Assembly (NCBI RefSeq): GCF_002150005.2
Contig: NZ_MSPP01000002.1
Coordinates: 248,001-312,000 of the forward strand
Origin: Marivivens niveibacter
Lineage (GTDB): Bacteria; Pseudomonadota; Alphaproteobacteria; Rhodobacterales; Rhodobacteraceae
DNA length: 64,000 nucleotides
Direction: 5' to 3'
The notes beneath the pieces were generated by a model. It ran no database searches. It saw nothing but the letters and a program-made list of their open reading frames with translations, and was not told the origin of the DNA. The position numbers and the translations under genes were made by a program. Of this stretch, positions 18,720 through 26,361 are shown in pieces. Position 1 is the stretch's first letter. Every line of letters begins with the position of its first letter.

Positions 18720-19700
18720 TTAGCCGTGCTTTAGGTTCTTTGCCGAATCTTTAATTGCGTCGTACTGACCCGACGGGCGGAAACGCCACAGGTAGGACGG
18801 CAGAACCGCCTCTAGGTCGGTTGGGACGATACCCAGATCAGCGAAACCTTTGGCACCTTCGGCAACGACATTATCCGAACGCAGGTTAATGACCTGATCT
18901 TTGGTGATTTGCGCGGGCACAATGCCCAGCGACAGGGTTTGAACCGCACCCGAAACGCCAGCAATGATGTTCGCAACGCCGAACGGGATGTTGACGATCA
19001 TGCGGCGGCGGTGGATTACCTTGAGCATGGTCTGCATTAGTTCGCTAAAGGTCGCCACATCAGGGCCACCCAATTCGTAAACGCCAGCCGCATCGCCATC
19101 GACAGCCGCAACAGCTGCTTGCGCCACATCATCCACCCAAACAGGCTGGAACTTGGTGTTGCCGCCAACAACCGGTAGCACAGGCGAGAAACGGGTCATG
19201 CCAGCAAAACGGTTAAAGAATTCATCTTCGGTGCCGAACACGATCGACGGGCGCAGGATAACTGCCGATGGGAAAGCCGCCAGAATTGCTGCTTCACCTT
19301 CTGCTTTAGTCTTTGCGTATTCGCTGTCCGATTCTGCATCCGCGCCGATGGCAGAGATATGAACCAGTTTTGCAACGCCTGCTTCGGCTGCGATACGTGC
19401 CACGCGGCCTGCACCTTCAGCTTGGATAGCGTCAAAGGTGTTTTTGCGAACCTCGGCCAGAATGCCGACACAGTTCACAACCGCATCTGCACCGTCAACA
19501 ACAGCAGCAACGCTGGCGTCATCACGGATGTTGCAGAATACAGGTTCAACCTGACCGACCGCACCGTAAGGTTTGACGAATAGGGCTTCGTTCGGGTTAC
19601 GGACAGCGACGCGTACGCGCCAGCCGTCTTTGGCCATGCGGCGGGCGACATAACGACCGACGAATCCCGATCCGCCGATGATGGTAACTAGCTTGGACAT
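18720..19700 (-). CDS. Complex I NDUFA9-like NAD(P)-binding protein
   Basis: 326-aa atypical short-chain dehydrogenase/epimerase. The N-terminal Rossmann motif is IIGGSGFVGRYVARRM (residues 7-22), followed by VNCVGIL and HISAIGADAESDSEYAKTKAEGE, where YxxxK is retained. Alphaproteobacterial homologues group with the NDUFA9 accessory subunit of respiratory complex I. Whether this one binds complex I, or acts as an epimerase or quinone-related protein, cannot be decided here. It is a single gene upstream of tRNA-Leu on the opposite strand. Confidence 0.85.
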   Translation of the reverse strand: MSKLVTIIGGSGFVGRYVARRMAKDGWRVRVAVRNPNEALFVKPYGAVGQVEPVFCNIRDDASVAAVVDGADAVVNCVGILAEVRKNTFDAIQAEGAGRVARIAAEAGVAKLVHISAIGADAESDSEYAKTKAEGEAAILAAFPSAVILRPSIVFGTEDEFFNRFAGMTRFSPVLPVVGGNTKFQPVWVDDVAQAAVAAVDGDAAGVYELGGPDVATFSELMQTMLKVIHRRRMIVNIPFGVANIIAGVSGAVQTLSLGIVPAQITKDQVINLRSDNVVAEGAKGFADLGIVPTDLEAVLPSYLWRFRPSGQYDAIKDSAKNLKHG

Positions 19701-19794
19701 GGGCGCCTCTTTGAAAAACTTGGCCTTGGTTTACCTTTCCACCCGTTGCCAGACAAGGCGCAATACGATTTTTGCATTTTTATGAAAAAGGTCG

Positions 19795-19823
19795 TTGACA
19801 CCCCCCGCACCTAGCCATAGAAG
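19795..19823 (+). promoter_or_regulatory. Promoter of tRNA-Leu
   Basis: TTGACA at 19795-19800, a 17-bp spacer, and TAGAAG at 19818-19823 place the transcription start about 13 nt before the mature tRNA 5' end. Confidence 0.65.
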
Positions 19824-19843
19824 CCGCGTCACACCAATAACGT

Positions 19844-19930
19844 GCCCAGATGGCGGAATTGGTAGACGCGCTAGCTTCAGGTGCTAGTGTCTGTATGGAC
19901 GTGGAGGTTCGAGTCCTCTTCTGGGCACCA
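19844..19930 (+). tRNA. tRNA-Leu (anticodon CAG)
   Basis: 87-nt gene with encoded CCA. The acceptor stem pairs GCCCAGA (19844-19850) with TCTGGGC (19920-19926), with discriminator A. The anticodon stem CTAGC/GCTAG carries loop TTCAGGT, anticodon CAG, reading CUG. A long variable arm typical of tRNA-Leu and the GGTTCGAGTCC T-arm are present. Its 3' end is the integration target of the genomic island that follows. Confidence 0.97.
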
Positions 19931-19931
19931 A
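19917..19931 (+). repeat. attL core (direct repeat, left)
   Basis: TCTTCTGGGCACCAA, overlapping the last 14 nt of tRNA-Leu; identical to 28308-28322. Confidence 0.88.
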
Positions 19932-19956
19932 ACAATCTTCAGATTGTACTGTTTTT
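19932..19956 (+). terminator. Island-supplied terminator-like hairpin after tRNA-Leu
   Basis: A 6-bp stem ACAATC / GATTGT with a TTCA loop, then a run of five T at 19952-19956. It directly follows attL and may replace the native tRNA terminator, now at 28337-28358. Confidence 0.5.
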
Positions 19957-19986
19957 CAAGTATATCATAGCATTAGCGGTCTGTGT

Positions 19987-20016
19987 GGGACACAAAACGG
20001 GACACACGGCGGACAC
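19987..20016 (+). repeat. GACACA repeats, putative integrase arm sites (left)
   Basis: Three direct copies of GGGACACA-like sequence start at 19987, 19999 and 20010 (the last CGGACAC), spaced 11-12 bp, about one helical turn. A matching cluster is near attR at 28205-28235. They lie immediately before the integrase start and may also affect its expression. Confidence 0.6.
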
Positions 20017-20021
20017 TTTGC

Positions 20022-21374
20022 ATGGCTATGACTATCAAACTTAAATACATCGATTCCCTTTCTGGCGGACGCAAACGGTTTCGCAGACGATTCCCCAAAG
20101 ACATTGCTACAGAACTTGGTGAAGAATTCTTCCAAGTCGCAATGGAGGCTCGTGAAGGCTCATCTTTGCTTAAAGAGCACGGCCTCTTATTGGCAGAGTT
20201 CGAGAAGATCGTCGCCAAGGCTCGACAAACCGAGGAAGAAAAACAAAACGCTTCCCCTCGTGTGCGCTGGAAAGAGGCAACTGAAACCGCAAATTCATTA
20301 ATCAAAGGTGCTAGAGGCTTTGACGATGAGACCGAAGTTCGACTGCTGGTTGCCGAGCACATTGCTCAGGAAAATGGAGACCCGCTTCTAATTCGTGCCC
20401 TAACAAACCCCAGCGCAGAAGCACCCGAACTGACACTTAAAGATGCCAAAGACCTATACGTCAAAGAGCGGCTTGCCGATGACCGCAGCTCACGCAACCG
20501 GATAGAGCGCATTTGTAACCGTGTCGAAGCTTCCCTTGGTCCACTTAACAAAATTCAGTTGATTGACCTAAATCGGGAACATGCCCGAAAACTGCGTGAT
20601 GACATGCTTGCAACGCCGAAACGCAACGGTGAACTGCTAGCGCCTGAATCCGTACGTCGCGAATTAAACATGGTACGCGCAATTTTATCGCTCGCCATCG
20701 TAGAGTTTGACCTTCAAGGCAAGGTCCAGAACCCATTTGAAAAACTAGAGGTCACATCCAAGAAGAACGCTAGGCCGACCTCTGCCGCCGACAAAAGGGA
20801 CCCACTGCCTGCGGATATCCTCATCGCCATGAGAGCGAAGATGAAAGAAAACCTTCGGGTGCCCTCTCTGGGTCTTATCTGGCGCTTGCTTGAGGGCACT
20901 GGCTGCCGCAATGCTGAAATAATCGGGTTGAGGGTCGAGGACGTCAAACTAGATGCCCCTTACCCACACCTATGCATTCGATGGCACGAAGATAGACAAA
21001 TCAAGACAGCCGCCTCTGAACGGAACGTGCCGCTTGTCGGAGACGCGCTAGAGGCCGCCAGAGAGGCCCTCGAAGCCGCGAGAGGATATGACATGCTATT
21101 TCCTCGCTATGCTCACGAGGGAGGCGCTGACGCGGCTTCTCAATCCCTCATGAAGCAGCTTCGAAGTGTGACGAAAGACAAACGCCACGTGGTCTATTCG
21201 CTGCGACACAATATGAAGGACCATTTGATCTCTGCTGGCGTTGATGAACGGGATGAACACCGCATCCTCGGCCATGCCATGAAGGGTGTCGGCAACCGTG
21301 TGTATGGGGGTAAGCAGGCCGCGCTTAAGGCCGCGTACTTAGCCATGCAGAAGGCCCATGAACAAATGCCATAA
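20022..21374 (+). CDS. Tyrosine recombinase / integrase
   Basis: 450-aa phage-type site-specific integrase. The N-terminal half contains an arm-binding and SAM-like core-binding region (about 1-250). The catalytic domain shows Arg I in LLEGTGCRNAEIIGLRVEDV, Arg II in VYSLRHNMKDHL, His III in HRILGHAM, and nucleophile Tyr at about 428 in GNRVYGG. At the usual His of the HxxR box there is Tyr (YSLR), a substitution I believe occurs in related alphaproteobacterial integrases. The start is taken at ATG 20022 (MAMTIKLKYIDSL); a 13-codon upstream extension overlaps the arm-type repeats. It is adjacent to the tRNA-Leu attL site and is the likely driver of island integration. Confidence 0.93.
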   Translation: MAMTIKLKYIDSLSGGRKRFRRRFPKDIATELGEEFFQVAMEAREGSSLLKEHGLLLAEFEKIVAKARQTEEEKQNASPRVRWKEATETANSLIKGARGFDDETEVRLLVAEHIAQENGDPLLIRALTNPSAEAPELTLKDAKDLYVKERLADDRSSRNRIERICNRVEASLGPLNKIQLIDLNREHARKLRDDMLATPKRNGELLAPESVRRELNMVRAILSLAIVEFDLQGKVQNPFEKLEVTSKKNARPTSAADKRDPLPADILIAMRAKMKENLRVPSLGLIWRLLEGTGCRNAEIIGLRVEDVKLDAPYPHLCIRWHEDRQIKTAASERNVPLVGDALEAAREALEAARGYDMLFPRYAHEGGADAASQSLMKQLRSVTKDKRHVVYSLRHNMKDHLISAGVDERDEHRILGHAMKGVGNRVYGGKQAALKAAYLAMQKAHEQMP

Positions 21375-21758
21375 AGGGCACCTGAAAGGCCCTCGAATTG
21401 CACCCTTTCTACCCACCCAAACGCGCCAAATTCGAGAGGGGTGTTAATTGTTATTTATCAGAGGCTTATCGATTAACCCGCACATTAGGACAGGTATGAA
21501 TTAAGGTTACCTATAAAGTGTTACTTAAGGTTCTAGTTTAAGTATCACCTTGAAGGGTACCTGAAGGTTCCCCCTCCTCCTCCTTCTTCACCTAGAGAAG
21601 TGACATAGGGTCTCTATAGGAGGTGGAGACCACAGAGGCGAAAGGCCATCTTAATTACATCATAAAAATCTGAGACCCTGATAATGATATATGCAACCGT
21701 TCAAGCCCCCCTGGGGGGTGACCTTCGCTTGGCTACCTTCACGGCCCTTTGGTCCGCC
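21356..21758. repeat. 403-bp island repeat, copy A
   Basis: Begins in the last codons of the integrase and covers the non-coding region behind it. It aligns without net gaps to copy B at 22392-22794, with long perfectly identical blocks (for instance around 21541-21600). It contains a CCT-rich tract, the GGTCTC..GAGACC hairpin (21609-21614 / 21626-21631), a second GAGACCC (21672-21678), and a C6/G6 palindrome at 21704-21719. The rest of the gap to 21961 (about 200 bp) is unique and holds no gene I can support. Confidence 0.9.
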
Positions 21759-21961
21759 CCTTAAGTGATTAACTGCTTCAAGAAGAAGGTAATAGGAGGC
21801 AGAGTTTCACAAATCATTGGCGTTAGAGTCGGCTTCTGCCCCACTTACCAACCAGCGCGTCTCCCTAAAGTTAGTCTCAAGTAATGGGCTAGATAGAGAA
21901 GAAGAAACCTTTGTTATTTTATGCCTTACCATTCAGCAAAACCTCACGTAGCATTTCTAAC

Positions 21962-22360
21962 ATGTTTAAATTAAAGACTTCACTATTACTGCTCTTCGCA
22001 TCCCTTACTGCTCCAGCAGCGTACGCCAAACCGGTCGATTTAACTGGTTACTCCTGCCTTCGAACGAATAACTTAGGACCCCAAAGGTGGGATTTTTATG
22101 GGGATATCGCGGTAAGGAATTATGGCGATGGAACTCCAACACGTTTTTTCCGTGTCGGAGAAGGCGCATATGAGAAGTACAGTCGACTAGATGGAGAATG
22201 GAGTGCATTGTACTACTTCTTCGATAACGGCGAAGGCATCCAAATGAGAATTATGTCTCGCCCGGGAAGTGCCGTAAGAGATGATTATCAACGCGCCCCT
22301 TGGGATGAGGCTATTTTTCCGTTCAACGCCGAGTGCATCCCTCTGTGGGAACTGAGATAG
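21962..22360 (+). CDS. Small secreted protein, unknown function
   Basis: 132-aa product with a strong signal peptide (MFKLKTSLLLLFASLTAPA, cleavage near AYA-KP). The mature part of about 110 residues is rich in aromatic residues (WDFYGD, YYFFDNGEGIQM) and has two cysteines (YSCLRT and AECIPLW), which could form one disulfide. I do not recognise a family. The start is ATG 21962; the frame is open further upstream, but that part lacks signal-peptide character. It is island cargo lying exactly between the two 403-bp repeats. Confidence 0.7.
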   Translation: MFKLKTSLLLLFASLTAPAAYAKPVDLTGYSCLRTNNLGPQRWDFYGDIAVRNYGDGTPTRFFRVGEGAYEKYSRLDGEWSALYYFFDNGEGIQMRIMSRPGSAVRDDYQRAPWDEAIFPFNAECIPLWELR

Positions 22361-22391
22361 CAGCCATATCATTGTACATTTCTGCACTTCG

Positions 22392-22794
22392 CCATGAACA
22401 AATGCCTTAAAGGGCACCGCAAAGACCCTCAAGTTACACTCTTTGCACCCACCCAAACGCACTCAGTCCGGGACGGGAGTTAATTGTTATTTATCAATTT
22501 CTTATCGATTAACCCACGCATTAGGAGAAGTGTAAATGAAGGTTACCTATAGAGTGTTACTTAAGGTTCTAGTTTAAGTATCACCTAGAAGGGTACCTGA
22601 AGGTTCCCCCTCCTCCTCCTTCTTCACCTAGAGAAGTAACATAAGGTCTCTATAGAAGATGGAGGCCATAGGGAGGACAGACCATCTCATTTAGATCATA
22701 GAAATCTGAGACCCTGATAATGATAGATGCAACCGTTCAAGCCCCCCTCGGGGGTGACCTTCGCTTGTCTAACTTCACGGCCCAATGGTCTGCC
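22392..22794. repeat. 403-bp island repeat, copy B
   Basis: Second copy of the segment at 21356-21758. Its first bases still encode, in frame, His-Glu-Gln-Met-Pro and stop, the same C-terminus as the integrase, although no integrase gene precedes it. This marks it as the tail of a lost, related integrase. The conserved hairpin keeps pairing through a G-T change (GGTCTC / GAGGCC), and the C/G palindrome is kept in shortened form. The remaining bases to 22892 contain no supportable gene. Confidence 0.9.
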
Positions 22795-22892
22795 ACTTGC
22801 GTGTTCAATTGATGAAGGGAGGAGGAGGTCTAATGGCAGAGGCCGCGACCTCTCTATGGTATCCAACCACTCTTGCGACTTCTGCAGATACC

Positions 22893-24566
22893 TCAAATAT
22901 GCTTCAACAAGTTCAAGGCAACTAGCGTCATCCCAACCACCCCAATGATTACTAGTGACCATACGCTTTGCCGAACATTGGCTAGATGGTCTGCACCACA
23001 AAGAACCTTCATCACGACCGATCTAAGGTCTGTACGCGCATCAAAGGTCAAATGAAGCAGGATGTAGGTCAGCGAAGGCACCACAGTGATCGCCAATGTA
23101 TCCCCAACGATGTTGTCCGCCCGGAACAAGACGATCATCAGAATGCAGAACGCACTGAGAGACCACATAACCAGCAACTCACCCGCTCGAATAACTGGGG
23201 CCTCCGCCACCATCAACTCACGCGCATGATGCTGTAACTCTTCGGGTAGCGACGCCCTGCCCTTGATCATGTCACACACGGTATCGACATCAACATTCGG
23301 GTCTTTGCGCTGGGCGTAATCGACCAAGGCCATCGCGTTTAGATGACTTTGTGACTGAAGGTCGCTCAACCGTTGCAACAAGAAGCCGCCAAGAATACCG
23401 ATGAAGCCGACAGGTAAGGCGACGAGGTCAATCAGATTGAAGTCTTCGAACAAGACCACCGTAGTAAACGGGTCGGACAACGTCACGAGCGCACCCGTAA
23501 TTGCGACGCTCAAGAACACACCGATGAATGCAGGCGTCGTGTCAGAACGCATCTGAAGCAGCGCATTGGCACTCACAATCAACGTGGCCCCGACACCCAC
23601 GGTAATGGTTAAGGTCTCCACACCTGCCAACCACAGCCATAGCAAGGCTATCACAGGGGTCAGGTACCACATGATCGTCAATTCGACTTGGGCAGACCGT
23701 GCCAATGCTTCGCGATAGCTAAGAGACCCGAGGGTCACGATGACGACGCCATTCAAAACAGCCCAGCCGAGGGTTTCTGCTTCTAGGTTCGCCAGTTCAT
23801 GAACAGCATTAGGTAGGAACGGAATGGTCAGCACAAAGCCAACAGCGCCAAACACCTTGGTGGCGGCACTCGCCAAAAGAGCGCGATTGATTTGGTCTAC
23901 GGTCGCTTCACAACCGCCGTACTGCTCCTCGACATACAGACGAATATTGCGCCCCAAAGCGACAGAGTACGCCATGAAGATGGCCGAGAGGGCCGCAAGT
24001 GTCAGGCCGATCTTCCCTTCCCTCGAGAGGATGAACCTAAAGGGGTCCATTGGGTCGACCTTCAGTTGCGAAGCATCAATGACGATGATCACCAAGCCCA
24101 CGAAGGCCGCGAATGATAGAAACCAAATACGCCGATCTAGGGCAGCCCAGCGCGTGCCTTTGGACCATTGCGGATGTGTCACGGCAAGAAAGAACAAGGC
24201 GATGATGGGCCAGATCTCATAGACAATACTCGCCGTCGCCTTTGAGATGTAAACGAACGACGCAAAAAGGCAGGCATGACTCAGGTAATTGATGACCCCG
24301 CTCTGCACTGCCTGAAACAACACGCGACGGTCACCTAGAAGGCTCTTTGACAGGCTCTTGAGGTTGTAACCTTTCCTCCTTCGGGTCAGCCAAACGGTCC
24401 CGCCAATCGAAACGGCAGCAGAAAGGCAATGCCCCATCCCCGCAAATACAAAGCCGGAGACCTTGACCGTGCCAAACACGCCAACAAGTGGGAAAAGGCT
24501 GTAGAGCAATACCGCAATCAGCATGAACGCTATCGCGATGTTCCCACCCGATTTGGTCGGCTCCAT
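22893..24566 (-). CDS. Large EamA-like membrane protein with C-terminal extension
   Basis: 557-aa polytopic membrane protein. The first ~340 residues look like two DMT/EamA repeats with about ten membrane segments (for example YSLFPLVGVFGTV, YEIWPIIALFFLAV, VELTIMWYLTPVIALLWLWL). The C-terminal ~215 residues add more membrane segments around a soluble stretch (about 410-460, QRLSDLQSQSHLNAMALVDY onward) and a last TM pair. Standard EamA transporters are near 300 aa, so the extension is unusual. Island cargo on the strand opposite the integrase. The substrate is unknown; an envelope or defence role is possible but not shown. Confidence 0.75.
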   Translation of the reverse strand: MEPTKSGGNIAIAFMLIAVLLYSLFPLVGVFGTVKVSGFVFAGMGHCLSAAVSIGGTVWLTRRRKGYNLKSLSKSLLGDRRVLFQAVQSGVINYLSHACLFASFVYISKATASIVYEIWPIIALFFLAVTHPQWSKGTRWAALDRRIWFLSFAAFVGLVIIVIDASQLKVDPMDPFRFILSREGKIGLTLAALSAIFMAYSVALGRNIRLYVEEQYGGCEATVDQINRALLASAATKVFGAVGFVLTIPFLPNAVHELANLEAETLGWAVLNGVVIVTLGSLSYREALARSAQVELTIMWYLTPVIALLWLWLAGVETLTITVGVGATLIVSANALLQMRSDTTPAFIGVFLSVAITGALVTLSDPFTTVVLFEDFNLIDLVALPVGFIGILGGFLLQRLSDLQSQSHLNAMALVDYAQRKDPNVDVDTVCDMIKGRASLPEELQHHARELMVAEAPVIRAGELLVMWSLSAFCILMIVLFRADNIVGDTLAITVVPSLTYILLHLTFDARTDLRSVVMKVLCGADHLANVRQSVWSLVIIGVVGMTLVALNLLKHI

Positions 24567-24782
24567 ATGTCTATACCCGTCTGCCTCAATCTAGTGGCAG
24601 GACGTTCAACAGATACACAGCGCAGCGCAACCACCACGACCCGAGAGCATAGAGCAACTAGACATTTGCCCCCAAAAGAAAAGGTTATAGACGCGCCACT
24701 TTAGATTGGGTCAAGTACCACGCCAAGATAGTGCGCCTAAGGAGGTTTACTTTTCCGCACCTGTCGAAGCGCTTCTTATACG

Positions 24783-24810
24783 AAAAGGGGGGCGACCCAT
24801 GCCGCCGCCC
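24783..24810 (-). terminator. Terminator downstream of the lipoprotein gene
   Basis: On the minus strand a 7-bp GC-rich stem with one G-T pair (24804-24810 / 24790-24796) is followed by C-run and TTTT. Between this and 24567 I see no gene. Confidence 0.55.
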
Positions 24811-24832
24811 TAAGTTTGAAGCATGATGCAGA

Positions 24833-25279
24833 CTACGAAGCGCTTTCAGCAGGAGTGTAGAATACTTGACGACCATGGCGGTCGTTAACGATACAAGTTT
24901 CACTACTAATAACAACACGTTCTGAACCCCGAAGAGGCCCGACGCCGTTCTGTTTAGCTTCCTGAGCGTTTGTACAATACTGAAGTTGCACGCGTTGATA
25001 GCCGAGAGACATCATACAAGCTTCATAATTGCGAATACGCGCCGGAGCATTTGCATCATTGACGCTGTAAACGCCGGTCAACAATGCGACAGCAATCTCT
25101 GCACCCGGACTGCGGTTAACTGGAACAGCCTGAGTTGCTTGAGTTTCACACTCTGCGCGGTCTTTCTCAAAATCACTGTAGACCATATTGTTTTGCACGA
25201 AAGTTTCCTGAGCAACGCAGCCGGACAAACCAAGAATTGCGACGGAACAAATAGATGCCAAACTTTTCAAAATTACCAT
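24833..25279 (-). CDS. Putative lipoprotein, unknown function
   Basis: 148-aa protein with a lipoprotein signal peptide. A hydrophobic N-terminus ends in the lipobox LSGC, so the acylated Cys is near residue 21. The following Val-Ala gives no inner-membrane retention signal, so outer-membrane anchoring is likely. The body has about four further cysteines (AECETQ, YEACMMSLGYQ, QYCTNA, ETCIVND), suggesting disulfides in the periplasm. ACMMSLGY resembles short motifs of small Rhodobacteraceae lipoproteins, but no family is assigned. It may be cargo or host-interaction related. Confidence 0.75.
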   Translation of the reverse strand: MVILKSLASICSVAILGLSGCVAQETFVQNNMVYSDFEKDRAECETQATQAVPVNRSPGAEIAVALLTGVYSVNDANAPARIRNYEACMMSLGYQRVQLQYCTNAQEAKQNGVGPLRGSERVVISSETCIVNDRHGRQVFYTPAESAS

Positions 25280-25496
25280 CTCCTCTACGGTAGCTAAAAA
25301 TCAGGCCACACCCCTAGCGCAATACAGGGCCACCATCCACATCTTTTAGATGAAAATCAGAGTGAGATTCATTAGCCGACGGTCGGCTGGAATTGGTGTA
25401 CCGGTTTTTGCGTTTTACCATTCCTTGTGATGACGGAATGACCTGCGAGCCTCTCACAGAATGACCGTTGGGGTATATCCTTACGTACACTCCAAA

Positions 25497-25577
25497 AGGT
25501 GTCCGTTCAGGTGTCCATTAGGGTTGACTTCTATCAACGGACAATACACCTATCGGACGCAACCCTAACGAACACCT
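25497..25577. promoter_or_regulatory. Putative recombination/operator site of the serine recombinase
   Basis: Upstream of the serine recombinase, AGGTGTCCGTT (25497) and AGGTGTCCATT (25509) are direct repeats. GGTGTCCATTAGGGTTG (25510-25526) is mirrored as CAACCCTAACGAACACC (25560-25576) with 15 of 17 positions matching. An extra CTATC..GGAC pair lies between. Multiple recombinase-sized half-sites beside the gene resemble a res or crossover site. The rest of 25280-25589 shows no gene. Confidence 0.6.
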
Positions 25578-25589
25578 TAAGGATACCCT

Positions 25590-26222
25590 ATGGCGACGAT
25601 CTTCTACGCCCGCGTCTCAACCTCTGAACAAACGATTGAGCATCAAAAGTCTCAGGCGGAGGCAGCAGGGTTCGCGATAGACGAAGTGGTGGTTGACCAT
25701 GGCGCGTCTGGTGTCTCCACAACTCTGAAAGAACGAGAAGAAGGCCGAAGGCTGTTTGACATGCTCCGAGAGGGAGACACGCTAGTTGTGCGATGGGTGG
25801 ACCGTCTAGGTCGGAACTATCAGGACGTGACGGACACGATCAGAGAGTTCATGCGCCGTGGCGTTGTCATCCGCACTGTCATCAATGGTCTGACCTTCGA
25901 CGGGGCCACCACAGACCCCATGCAGGAAGCTGTCAGAGACGCTCTCATTGCCTTCATGGCTGCTACAGCTCAAGCCCAAGCAGAGGCAACGAAAGAGGCC
26001 CAGAAGGCCGGAATAGCAGCTGCACGCGAACGTGACCCCAAGAGCTACCGTGGTCGCAAGCCGAGCTACAGCCGCGATCAGCTAACATTGGTCTTAGAGA
26101 TGCTATCGCAAGGCGAAGGTACCTCTTCAATCTCAAAAGCCACGGGACTTTCACGGCAGGCGGTTTTACGCATTAAGGAAGACCCAACGCGGGCTGAAGA
26201 GTCTCTGATACTTTGGGATTGA
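25590..26222 (+). CDS. Serine recombinase (resolvase/invertase family)
   Basis: 210-aa small serine recombinase. Catalytic Ser10 lies in YARVSTSEQ, with downstream motifs VDRLGRNYQDV and a C-terminal helix-turn-helix (SQGEGTSSISKATGLSRQAVLRI). Length and layout match Tn3-type resolvases and DNA invertases, not large serine integrases. Compared with typical resolvases, the linker contains an Ala/Gln-rich helix (AATAQAQAEATKEAQ), the E-helix. It is preceded by a multi-repeat palindromic site at 25497-25577, which is probably where it binds. Confidence 0.92.
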   Translation: MATIFYARVSTSEQTIEHQKSQAEAAGFAIDEVVVDHGASGVSTTLKEREEGRRLFDMLREGDTLVVRWVDRLGRNYQDVTDTIREFMRRGVVIRTVINGLTFDGATTDPMQEAVRDALIAFMAATAQAQAEATKEAQKAGIAAARERDPKSYRGRKPSYSRDQLTLVLEMLSQGEGTSSISKATGLSRQAVLRIKEDPTRAEESLILWD

Positions 26223-26361
26223 AGGGGCCGATCAAAATGAACCAGCGTACAGCCAGCTAAAGACACAAGTTTGCATAAACAAAGCCCGCAAAGCTGACTT
26301 GCTTCTAGCGTTCACTATGTAAATATTCCGCAAATATTTTAATAATAGACCGAGATGTTAA

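Noticed and set aside
21375-22892. CRISPR array
   Set aside because: The repeats are two copies of about 403 bp, not many short spaced repeats.
24740-24755. AAGGAGGTTT in the gap after the 557-aa membrane protein start
   Set aside because: A perfect-looking Shine-Dalgarno, but no start codon with an open frame follows at usable distance.
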